A DNA stretch of 64,000 nt from Breviolum minutum Mf 1.05b.01. Lineage: Eukaryota; Sar; Dinophyceae; Suessiales; Symbiodiniaceae. The DNA is taken from positions 124,001 through 188,000 of the forward strand of contig DF239228.1 in assembly GCA_000507305.1 (NCBI GenBank), read 5' to 3'. This document shows positions 55,050 to 64,000 of this stretch, in pieces. Position 1 is the first letter of the stretch. Each line of letters opens with the position of its first letter. The notes beneath the pieces are model-generated. The model was not told where the DNA came from, did no database searches, and saw only the letters and a program-made list of their open reading frames with translations. A program made the position numbers and the translations under genes.

Positions 55050-58000
55050 TCACACTGCAGTGCGGCGATTCACAACTGCAAAAATGCCTGGGTCATCCTG
55101 GAATCCTGGAGTAGGCAATGGGGTGTATACGGGCTGAATAGTTGCAAGTATCAAGATTGTGCAGTGGACGATCATGACAAACCCCTCCAGCAACTGCATA
55201 GCTGCCATGCCGATGAGATACTCGTACTCAAAGTCATCCGTGATTGGCTCACAACCAGGTCCCGGAAGCTCAAGGGCAGTTTCGCCGCGGAAGAAGCTTG
55301 AAGACCAAAAGGAGGGCATGGCAGTCTCAGATGGCACTGGAGGTCAATTGAGTTGAAAAAAAGGGGATTGATGGATTGAAATCAAGTTGAATTGACTAGC
55401 TGCTAGCTGGCACAGTCTGGTAGTGGACAATATCCTTTGAGTGACTCCTGGTCACAGCCATCTACAGATTCAACAGCTCTGTCCGAAATCAACACACCAT
55501 CACAACAACAACCAGTTCTATTTCTGAAACTGGCACACTTATGTGGCCAATCAGCGCCAAGCAGCAGAGTCTTTCGATGTTTGCGGAGCTTGACTTCTTA
55601 TTGTTTTGGAATGTTGCGGCGCATCCTGCCGAAGTACCCTAGAGGGCTCACTCTCCGGGAAACGCTTCGTAAACACATTCCGTCTCTGCAAACATGGGAG
55701 TGAAAAACATTGAAAAACTAGACTGTCCTATGGTCTCAACACAGGTTCGATGATTCAATCCATGGTTGCAGCACTCAAGTCCTTTGTATCCACACTATCA
55801 CGGCGATCCTGCAGCTCTGCAGCTTGGTTTCTGGTGGACCGGAATACTGGCCAGTCTAGTGGCTTTAGCTGACTCTAATCAGACACTTGAAGTTTTGTTG
55901 CACCTCTGCTTGGCTGGTTGCTAGGGCAAAATCTGCCTCACTGATTTAATTGTTCAAGATGCATTGGAACGACATGATGGGCACTTCTGTGGACGTCAAA
56001 ACTGCTTGCAAAAGAACTGACAGCCATCTTCAGAAACAGTGTGACATGTACTACAGACAAGAGTCCCGGAGAATCTTGGAGGATCTTCTGCGTTGCTCTC
56101 CAGTTGGTTCGGAGTTTTCCGAGACCCGATCGAGGGGTGCATCCTGCTTGGAAGCAAGGGTGGGTATGGTTTTGCCTGTTTTATGTTGTGACACCAACCA
56201 CACTCCGACAATCAGTTTACAAACACTACGTCACGTATGCAACCCTATATAGGTCGAACACAAGTGTTAAGAGAAAGCATCCAAAAAAAAACACGGATCC
56301 CAGTCCTTCAGAGGAAGTGGCTGCCAACCTTCAGCCACGGTTTCCTGACATTTCCGAAGCGGCAGGGATGGAGTCTTACACACGGCACATCACCATCATG
56401 CTCAGCACCTCCTCTATCAACAGCACATGCCTTCCCCATGTTCGACATGTCCTTCCCAACCTCTCGGTTTTCCACTCCATGAGCCTTAGCTTAGAAAATA
56501 CTAAGGACATTTTAGGCAGAGACTCAACTTTTTTGATGCACTCCAACATGTCACCAAGACACTGCCACATCAGATTTCCGCCTAATCCTGCTCAATTTGC
56601 ATTCTGAACACTTCTTGAGGAAAAAGAAACTGCACAAGAGGTTTGAATGAAGCTTTCAGCCAGGAGTCATTGTATATGATAGTATCGCATAGTATCACTT
56701 CAACATTACTTGAACCCACCTTGGAATGATACCCAAATCGCTCAGAATAGAGCCAGAACCTGAATGCAATAGAGGCATGCAAGTCTTTACTGATGACTGG
56801 AGCAGCCATCCAAAAACTGAGCATAATTTTTGAGAATCGAGCCTGGTTCAGGGCATTGCAACAAAGAGGATCTTCGCCGTGGCTTTACTGTTGGGCCCGG
56901 CGCCCATGGTGTCCTCGCCCAAAAAAAAACACCCACAAAGAGAGGTCGGAAAAAGTGGGTGTGCCCTCTATGCACAGCCCTCAAGCTGGCCTGAACTGCA
57001 ATGTTGTTGGAAGAGCGGGCACTACCTGAAAACAAAAATACATACTGTTTTTTCCACCAGATACACGGTTGCAAATATGTGCATGTGCACACCATAGCTG
57101 CCTGCACATCCAGAGTGGGTGGTGCAGATGTCGCAGGCTGCGGCGCCTTGAAGATCAACAAACTTCTCAAGACCGTGGCAATAGCAGAGATAGAATCAGA
57201 AGTGCCGAACAGATGCGAAATCCAAAAACAAACTGCACCCTCAAACCAAAAACAACCAGTTCAATTCATCCGTCAGTACCCTTCAACTGTTGTGTGCGAA
57301 AGCATTGATGCCCGCATTGCCTGCACCTGATGAAGTTGATGTAGAACATCTGCATGGGATGTGTGAGATTGACGGCCTCAAGATGCTGCGCTTTTAACGA
57401 CCAAAGGCTCCACTTTTTGCACCCATTGCCTTTAAAACTCAGGTGCCGACTGAGAATAGACAGCCTCCAACAAGCACGGTTCGTGCCATCAAATTGTACA
57501 AGTATGATGTGGGTTGTGGCAGTAGCATGGTCAACAAGAAATGAGTTCAGGCCTCTGGTAGTTGGGGTCAAAGATCTCACTCACTGAAGAGTAGCCTCAA
57601 AGGTGCAATTCGTTGATTCCAGGACAAAAGGATGATATAGAAGCATAAAACATGGGCAAGCACTTCAACCGGAATAGGTACAAACATGCCTTTGTAGGTA
57701 GCGGTAATTGAAGAAATTGACTGAATCCCGAGGATATAAAGATTGTGGAAGCCCTTCGCTCTTTGTTTTCGGTACCTTGTCAGAAATAGAAAGGGGGAGC
57801 TGCAGACCAGACCTTCGAAACATGCTGACGAGGAGCTGCTTACATCCTCCGAGTCCACAGCACCAGGCACATTATGAGATAAGCCAGAAAAGTTTGAAGA
57901 GCTTCGTCCTATCGAGACCTCAGAAGGCAAACATGTATCAAGAAATGAAACTTGCCCCCTTGTGGTGCTGCAAGCCTTGGATATTTTTTGTCAGCATGAC
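55050..58000 (-). CDS. Unresolved exon-like segments between the channel and its possible N terminus
   Basis: Candidate coding pieces on the minus strand: 57920-57800 (GLSHNVPGAVDSEDVSSSSS), 57190-57130 (DSISAIATVLRSLLIF) and 55250-55120 (hydrophobic LLEGFVMIVHCTILILATI). They may be exons of the channel N terminus or of another gene inside the ADPRH intron. I could not connect them by phase. Confidence 0.25.
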
Positions 58001-58525
58001 AATCGCAAATGATCTCCATTGTCACTGCGCTGGTTAAACAGTTTGGAGATCCAACCGCCCCACATCTTCACCATGTGATGAATCACATCTAAGCAATCAG
58101 CAGTTTTCTTCTTGGAGCCAGCCTGGGCTAAAGCTGTTGGAGGCTCAGATCTCATGGCCTTTCAAATCCATAGCCCACGTTTTTGCCATGGAGGTGTTGT
58201 GAGTTGCAACTCAGATACTCGAGTTGTTTCATGAAGTTTGCCCACCAAACCAGAGCGTGCATCATCCTCAGAATGGCTGATTCTGAATCCTCAACCGATT
58301 AAACCACCAGGTGTTCAAAGCTTTATGGCTTCAATGCTCCAACTGTTAGATACAACATGACCCTCAGTCTCATTGCCAAGCTGCTGCCATTAGCTCCTGG
58401 ACAAGAGGAATAAAGGAAGAACATTGAAGATTGGATTCTTTGATGTATATCTGTATATCTGTGTATATATGTAATATATACAGATTGTGTATTATATCTA
58501 TCAATAACAAATGGCAGTTGATAGT

Positions 58526-58684
58526 CATCAGGTTCTCTTTAAAGATTTGTTCAAAACCAAGTTCATAGCTACTTCCATTCGCAAATCAAGCAAAACAAAT
58601 TCTAGCTCCTCATGCCTTTCCAAAATACGCATATGCAACTCCCTGAGTTGCTCTTCCAAGAAGGCGCTGAAAACGTACGCCATG
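58526..58684 (-). CDS. Possible first exon of the channel: N-terminal coiled coil
   Basis: Begins MAYVFSAFLEEQLRELHMRI and continues LERHEELEFVLLDLRMEV, a strong heptad-like helix. A coiled coil before S1 is common in this channel family in dinoflagellates (from memory). Met at 58684 is the only good start. The link to the channel 4 kb downstream is inferred. Confidence 0.4.
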
Positions 58685-58913
58685 GCGCTGGAGAAAATGG
58701 GATGAAATTTTGGAGCCTTTGACCTAATCCTCATGTTCTGAACCACATGGGTGGCTTGCCACCTCTGACTTCATGTTTTCCCTAATGCAAGGACAGTGGA
58801 ACTATTGAAGCCAGAACGGCTAGCCAGCTCAACTACCGTGACGAGAAAATGGCGTGAAATCCCAAGGACATGACAACCCATTGCTCACCATCCAAATCTC
58901 TGTGCCGAGGAAC

Positions 58914-59430
58914 CATTGCCCGCATCATTGGAATCAGATTGATGCACAGGAGGCACCACACTTGCATGACTGGTTCCCTTGGGGAGGCGATCTGCACGCT
59001 GTGCAGCCTCAACAGCTCCTTGGTATGCCATGCTCACAGCAGTTCAATTGTCCTCTTCCGGTGTTGGCCAACTTAAAATCCAAGAATCTCTTAGGAGTAA
59101 ATCATTTGTATTCATTTGTGCTATAGGCAATCTCACGCAGCTTTAGAATCTCAACATCCACAACTGTGATGTCTGATATAATTTGAGATGGAGATGTAGT
59201 ATAAGCTGGAATACGATGTTGAAAGGTGAAAGCCCTGGCTTTTCAATTCAGAAGCTGAGAGAAGAGACATACAAACAAGAGCCACAAAAAACAGGTAAAA
59301 CCCTCCAAGCTCTGCCAAGCTTCTTTCAATTTCCACGAATGACTTTGAGACATTGCTCCCAAGACCTACGGATGTTTGTCCCTTTCTCCTCTCTACATCA
59401 TAGCGGAAGGCATTGCAGTAGCCATGAAAC
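58914..59430 (-). CDS. ADP-ribosylglycohydrolase, middle exons
   Basis: From 59430, after TTTGCTGCAG, the frame reads FHGYCNAFRYDVERRKGQTS, then VGLGSNVSKSF, matching the GYNNAF and SVGLGGNIS segment of ADPRH proteins. The exon takes a phase 2 join from 61822. A following piece ends SDSNDAGNG at 58914, directly before a GT. The family continues this with SLMRLAPVP, which is found at 49461 in matching phase 1. The short stretch between the two middle exons (after LAELGG, about 59300) is not resolved. Confidence 0.82.
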
Positions 59431-59660
59431 CTGCAGCAAACATTTGGAGAGGTGAGATAATTACTCGCACTGATGAGGAAGATGACGTGTAGCAATTGAC
59501 TTTGAACCAAAATGCCTTTTTTTACCCAAAGGTTTTTCAACCGGAATCATCAGGGGGGAGCAAATGCTCGAAAATGGTGAGACCAGTCCATGGGGCCAAG
59601 CTCGCGTGATGAAGAGCCCCCTTAAAATTCTGGTACTTTTGGAAGATCAGGATCAAAGGG

Positions 59661-61481
59661 TCAGATTGTAGACTGCATCGCTTCCCTCCTTCTGCTTGCA
59701 GCTTCTAAATAAGCATTGGTTTGCATCTCCTTGAGACGACTGGTAGCTCGGCGAGCTGCAAATCCACTTTCCTGCAGAGATCCTACCGCAGCCACCATGA
59801 CACCAGCAACTCCTTGGTCTGGCGCACTCAAATCTGCACCTGCAGGTGCAGCACTCCAACCACTTCCTGTGTCACCTTCGACCGCATCAACATTGCTAAG
59901 ACGTTGAAGCCGCTTTGCTTGCGAGCGTTGCTCCTCTGCACGACGCTGTTCCTGAATCTGTTCCCATTTTTCCCGCCCCAACTCCTTAATTTGAATTTGG
60001 AAGTTGGGGCTGTCATCGTACATGGTTTCAAAAATCCCCAAGCTCTCAGCGTCGAAGTTATCATCATCTTCAGAGGCTCCTTGGAGCACCTGAATGCTCT
60101 GCAAAACCTCCTCCAAACGCCCCTCACAATGGCAAACCAGCCGCACTGAATGCTCATAGAGGGCATCAACTAGATTTGTAAATCTGCGGGCCTCGTTGTG
60201 CTCCTCCAGCGTTAGTCTGGGCACATCGTGCAAAAAAAGTGTGTGGTAGCTTGAGGCTATGATCAGAAAGTCTTCGGCAGCAAGAGGCTTCCGGCACAGG
60301 TCATCAAAGTGAAATTGTGCAAAGCCATCGCCTTGCCCAGGAACAGGCAGCTGCCGGTTCCACGAGATTTTTAACTGCCCAGGGTTCAGATCTGCAGGAA
60401 TCACAGTCAATGCCTCATCCACGCTTCCACCTTCAAAAAGGGTCTTGTCATTTGTGCTGTCTTCAGTCGCACGGTCTGCACGGTCTGCACAGTCTGCTTT
60501 GTACATGGCAGCTCGGTAGTCAGCACCCAGCACACCTTGCACCAAAAACTTTTCTCGTAAGTGTGCTGTTAGTGCGGGCACATACCGCTCTCGATGAAGG
60601 CCTTCCTTGTAAAGATCTTCGGGTGGCCGATTGGTGGTGCACACCACTGCCACATGTCGAACAGCCAAGAGCTGCAGGAGCTCTGCCAAAATGGCAGCAT
60701 CTGCCACGTTGGTAATTGCAAACTCATCCAAACATAGAACATCACAGGCATTGCAAACCTTGTCCGCAAGCCGCTCCAAAATGTGTCTTTGCGGTTCAGA
60801 GCTTGCTCTTCTCATGCCATGGAGCTCCTGGTGCATCCAGAGAGAAAATTCATGGAAGTGCTGGCGCTGAACTCGCCAACCCTGCAAGCCAGTTAAGCAA
60901 AACAAATCCATCACTGTACTTTTTCCAGTGCCCACAGTTCCATAAACATAGCAACCAGCAGGAGAAAGTGCTGGAGGAGGTCCAAGTTTGAGCCAGCAAA
61001 CTGGTCCAACGATTCGTGGAGCTGAAGGTGTTGATGGAGCTCGGCTCATCCAACTGGACGTCCAAGCTGCTGATTTTTCACGCTGTTCTTGGGAAACACG
61101 GCCTTCCTTCTCTTTAGCAATCTTGCTAAGGCGTGCCTGTTCTTGATCCCAACGATCCTTGGCACCTCGAGCCTGGCGTAATGCATCTGGCAACTGTGCC
61201 AAAGCTTGGATGGCAGCAGCCTGAGCTTTGTTGGCTTCCAGTTTTCCTTCGGAAACTAAACTTGAATGTGCTGCTGACACATCCTCGTTCAAGAGAGACT
61301 TCCACCCTTCTCCTAGACGAAGGCGAAGGGCCAAACGCTCAGCATCTAGTGTTGCACTCTGAGCTGTGATATTTCGGATGCCCTGCATGCCCTGGATGCC
61401 CCCACTCCTCACATGGGAAAGCCCGGGAAGCATCGCTTGCCAACCCTTCGACCCCGACTGAAAGAGGACTGCTGATTGCAT
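59661..61481 (-). CDS. AFG1/LACE1-type AAA ATPase, intronless, nested in an ADPRH intron
   Basis: A mitochondrial quality-control ATPase family (yeast Afg1, animal LACE1, bacterial ZapE). From Met at 61481 there are 606 residues. The N terminus (MQSAVLFQSGSKGWQAML, then HVRSGG) is basic and Ser-rich without acids, as in a mitochondrial presequence. Walker A is YGTVGTGKSTVMDLF (about 180-194); Walker B is VLCLDEFAITNVADAAIL (248-265); sensor/Arg-finger region is CTTNRPPEDLYKEGL, then HRERYVPAL. The family domain runs to VRLVCHCEG, followed by a charged helix (REKWEQIQEQRRAEEQRSQ). The open frame continues upstream of 61481 to 62048, but that part overlaps exons of the host gene and is not AFG1-like. 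No introns. It lies wholly inside the ADPRH intron 59431-61821, same strand. Confidence 0.9.
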   Translation of the reverse strand: MQSAVLFQSGSKGWQAMLPGLSHVRSGGIQGMQGIRNITAQSATLDAERLALRLRLGEGWKSLLNEDVSAAHSSLVSEGKLEANKAQAAAIQALAQLPDALRQARGAKDRWDQEQARLSKIAKEKEGRVSQEQREKSAAWTSSWMSRAPSTPSAPRIVGPVCWLKLGPPPALSPAGCYVYGTVGTGKSTVMDLFCLTGLQGWRVQRQHFHEFSLWMHQELHGMRRASSEPQRHILERLADKVCNACDVLCLDEFAITNVADAAILAELLQLLAVRHVAVVCTTNRPPEDLYKEGLHRERYVPALTAHLREKFLVQGVLGADYRAAMYKADCADRADRATEDSTNDKTLFEGGSVDEALTVIPADLNPGQLKISWNRQLPVPGQGDGFAQFHFDDLCRKPLAAEDFLIIASSYHTLFLHDVPRLTLEEHNEARRFTNLVDALYEHSVRLVCHCEGRLEEVLQSIQVLQGASEDDDNFDAESLGIFETMYDDSPNFQIQIKELGREKWEQIQEQRRAEEQRSQAKRLQRLSNVDAVEGDTGSGWSAAPAGADLSAPDQGVAGVMVAAVGSLQESGFAARRATSRLKEMQTNAYLEAASRRREAMQSTI

Positions 61482-61821
61482 GGCTGCAAGAGCTACCCTC
61501 CGACTAGCTGTGAAGTGATTCAGTCTCGTGCGGGACAGGTCTTGCATGAAATTGTCAAATTGAATCATGCTGCATGTGGTGAGACACATGTAGCTGCTTT
61601 GATCTTCCAGTTGTGTCCGCTCTCGGAATTTTTGCATGAGGTGAAGATTAACAAATATCATTGATATCATAACCAAAGCCGAAACGCTATAGATGTAACA
61701 CGACCATTGGCACATCTGCGAAAAACATGCAGGTGGGATCAAATGGGGCCAAATTCCAAATGTACTGCTAGACACTGCAAGGACTTCTTGGAGAAAGACA
61801 GCTAGACGCTGAGGCTGCCAC

Positions 61822-62469
61822 CACCACATATGCCATCTCACACGTGCATCACCTCCGTTGTATTGGCCACATGTTAGGAGAGAGTCCGCCATGCCTGGGC
61901 GGAAAACCGTTGTTGACTGCCAGCCCTTTGTTGAAGCTGTCGTGTGTCGTAACACTGTGCTCGGGACAAAGGGCCATGCTGGTGTCATCAGTCCACTGGC
62001 CTGACAGGTTTGGTCAAAAATCATCCTGCCGCGTGACCCTGGAATCACCTGGCCGCCAGGCCTAGTTTGAGGTCAAACTTGTTCCTCACGTTCCTGTAGA
62101 AGAGCTGTCCATCTTTAAGCTTCGTTGCAACAAATGGCCGACGGTCATTGTCATCTCCGAGGCTTTCCTAAGAAATTCAAAAGTCAAGGCCATGTCATGC
62201 TATGCCCGGCTCTGGGAAGAATTCTGTCCGTCATGTGGTCACTTTGATTTTGAGAGGATTTGAGTGGTTTTATGATGTTTTACGGTTTCACACTTCGTGA
62301 CTGAAACAAGTCTTGTGTGACTGTGAAGCTCAGCTCAGGGAAGCGCTTGCAGCGGGCTCGCGTCGACGGCGCAAAACTCCAGCGGCGCCCCGACAGCATC
62401 ACCAATCGCAAGGCCGAGAAGACAACCAATGGCACTGTCACAGCCACGGTCCTCCGAGTCAACGACCAT
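61822..62469 (-). CDS. ADP-ribosylglycohydrolase, 5' exons
   Basis: Exon 1, 62469-62347, starts MVVDSEDRGCDSAIG and contains GLAIGDAVGAPLEF, the family's N-terminal motif. Exon 2, 62167-62062, contains LFYRNVRNKFDLK. Exon 3 is only 33 bases, 62000-61968, and encodes GQWTDDTSMALC together with its neighbours; this is the TDD metal-binding motif. Exon 4, 61894-61822, encodes MADSLLTCGQYNGGDARVRW, then HMWW. Joins: exon 2/3 phase 1 with a GC donor; exon 3/4 phase 1 GT-AG; exon 4/5 phase 2 GT-AG across 2391 bases that contain the AFG1-like gene. The exon 1 donor (CAA|GC) is less certain. An AG preceded by TTTCTT eight bases upstream of the ATG is a good trans-splice acceptor. Confidence 0.88.
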
Positions 62470-62479
62470 AAGGGGCTAA

Positions 62480-64000
62480 GAAACTGGGGACATCCTGAAT
62501 GTACAGCCTACAGTATGTTTTTAGCATAATTTTTTCCATCTCGGTCCTCAGCTGCAAATTTGTCCACAACACCCCACCAGGCTGTGGAAGTTGAACTGGC
62601 ACTCCTTGTATAGCAGCACCCCAACACCAACAGTTGACCGTCAGTTCCCAGGAATGGCCTCTAAACTCCACGCAACTGTTCAACCAAGACTCATTGCATC
62701 AGCTAGAATTGACCACTGGCACAGCTCGCTCCCCAGCATCTTGCAGGTAATGATGCACAAACGTAAATTACAAAAAGAAACACGGACCCTTCTCTTGAGC
62801 AGTTTCAAGAATCAATAAGAAATCCTGTATACTGAGTTACTGGTTTGTTGCTAAATATTGTGATGATGGCCTATGATAATCATTGCTAATCCAAATCAAA
62901 GGAAACATTGTAGTCGCCAATGCCAGTCAGTTAACTCGTTCACGCTTTGCCATGACAGGCACCTTGTCAGTGCGCGGCACGCACATTGGATGGGAGCGGT
63001 TCAGCTTACTCTGGAGCTGAGAAAGCCTCAGATCCCACGGTCTCATGGAAACGATTCCAGCAACTAGTTTCTTTGGGAGACAATGTGGAAATAGATGCTC
63101 TTAGTTGCTGTGGAACACTTATTCGCACAGTTCACCTGCTGTAAGGAGACAAAGACATTCATAGAAATTCGACAATAGGTCCTAAAGTCCTAAAAATTGA
63201 CCGCTGCATTGACACATGCAGCACCTGCTGCATGGCTTTCTGCTACATGTATAGTTGCCTCGCATGATCTTTCGCACTCATCTGACATCCCTATGCAACC
63301 CAGCGGCAGCTCCATACTCTTTTTCTCCATGGCACTACATTTGCCAATCGCAGGATCGCCTAGTTTGTTCAAAAACCCTTAGTGCTTCCCGTATTGCTGC
63401 TGTAGACCATAGCGGTCTTGCTCTCTGCGCATTTCTCATTGAAGTGGGTGACTCCTTCTGCTCTCCTACTTTCATCTATTTTCTGTTATGCATTGATAGA
63501 GTTGACTGCAATAGTTGAGTTGTGTCTTGAGATCTTGCTTGCATGGCAATTCAACGCCCACCTTCCCTTTACTAAGCCTCAAGAAAAGTTTCTGCAGAAC
63601 ATCCCATTCCCATCTCCATTGGCAGAATTACACAAATAAGCGGTGCTGAAGGAGAGCTTGTCTTTCCCTTGGCCCATTCCATTAATGCACCGAAAGATCC
63701 GAAAGTTGAGGGTGATTCGGTGATGACAGAACTCTTTTCTGCATGACCCCTGCGGTCTGGTTCGCCCATGTTCGCCCTCAGTCATGTTCAACCTCCCCAC
63801 TGCTGCTACTCCCAGCCTCAGTTAGCACCCACTAGCAACAAGAAGGCCAGGAATAAAACAAACTCAGCCCATTCGTCATATGCATATCGTACTTCAATTT
63901 CTACCAGTACTTACCAGTACCACGGATGGTGTTGCTCAGGGGCTCACTTCGCTGCTGTTCTCTTGAGTCCCGATGAGATTCTGGTGGGCAAATGATGCAA
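62480..64000. other. No gene recognised; one possible exon
   Basis: Upstream flank of the ADPRH gene. A minus frame at about 63740-63640 (TFGSFGALMEWAKGKTSSPS) could be an exon of the next gene, but has no partner in the window. Confidence 0.4.

Noticed and set aside
61482-62048. N-terminal 189 residues of the open frame ending in the AFG1-like protein
   Set aside because: They overlap ADPRH exons 3 and 4 and show no AFG1 similarity; treated as read-through, not part of the ATPase.

Overview
The window is nuclear DNA of a dinoflagellate, most likely a core photosynthetic (Symbiodiniaceae-like) species. The evidence is: (1) a degenerate copy of the dinoflagellate spliced leader (DinoSL) embedded in genomic DNA at 21378-21399; (2) introns that fit protein-family alignments only if GC-AG and some GA-AG boundaries are accepted beside GT-AG; (3) every gene I can support lies on the minus strand, as in dinoflagellate unidirectional clusters; (4) the families present (GH123-like hydrolase, ADP-ribosylglycohydrolase, CNG-like channel with a non-K+ pore, HEAT/ankyrin proteins) and the wide, repeat-rich spacers.

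Layout, low to high coordinate (transcription runs the other way). 1-2.3 kb: simple repeats, a 1000-base N gap and two tandem arrays. 4-9.9 kb: unrecognised exon-like segments. 10.4-12.3 kb: intronless GH123/DUF4091 protein. 13.3-19.8 kb: many-exon SMARCAL1-like SNF2 ATPase with a microsatellite in one intron. 20.9-21.4 kb: intronless MGC-type putative myristoyl protein preceded by the DinoSL relic. 21.8-24.2 kb: small unknown genes. 25.2-25.9 kb: NMNAT-like adenylyltransferase with a frame break. 27-29.2 kb: serine/threonine kinase. 30.9-35.1 kb: ankyrin/HEAT-repeat gene with duplicated exons. 36-38 kb: unknown multi-exon gene. 40.1-43.1 kb: TPR-metallophosphoesterase. 43.1-44.9 kb: J-domain protein.

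The most striking part is 47.2-62.5 kb. ADP-ribosylglycohydrolase (ADPRH) exons run across the whole 15 kb in order with matching splice phases, from a first exon at 62.4 kb to the GDADT motif at 47.7 kb. One intron (59431-61821) contains a complete intronless AFG1-type AAA ATPase gene. Another (49462-58913) contains a complete multi-exon cyclic-nucleotide-gated-like channel. Host and both guests are on the same strand.

The genes do not form one metabolic pathway. They are independent housekeeping and signalling genes (DNA-fork remodelling, NAD synthesis, ADP-ribose removal, mitochondrial quality control, protein folding, ion transport, phosphorylation) arranged head-to-tail. All exon boundaries were inferred by hand from reading frame, splice consensus and remembered family motifs, so they are predictions.
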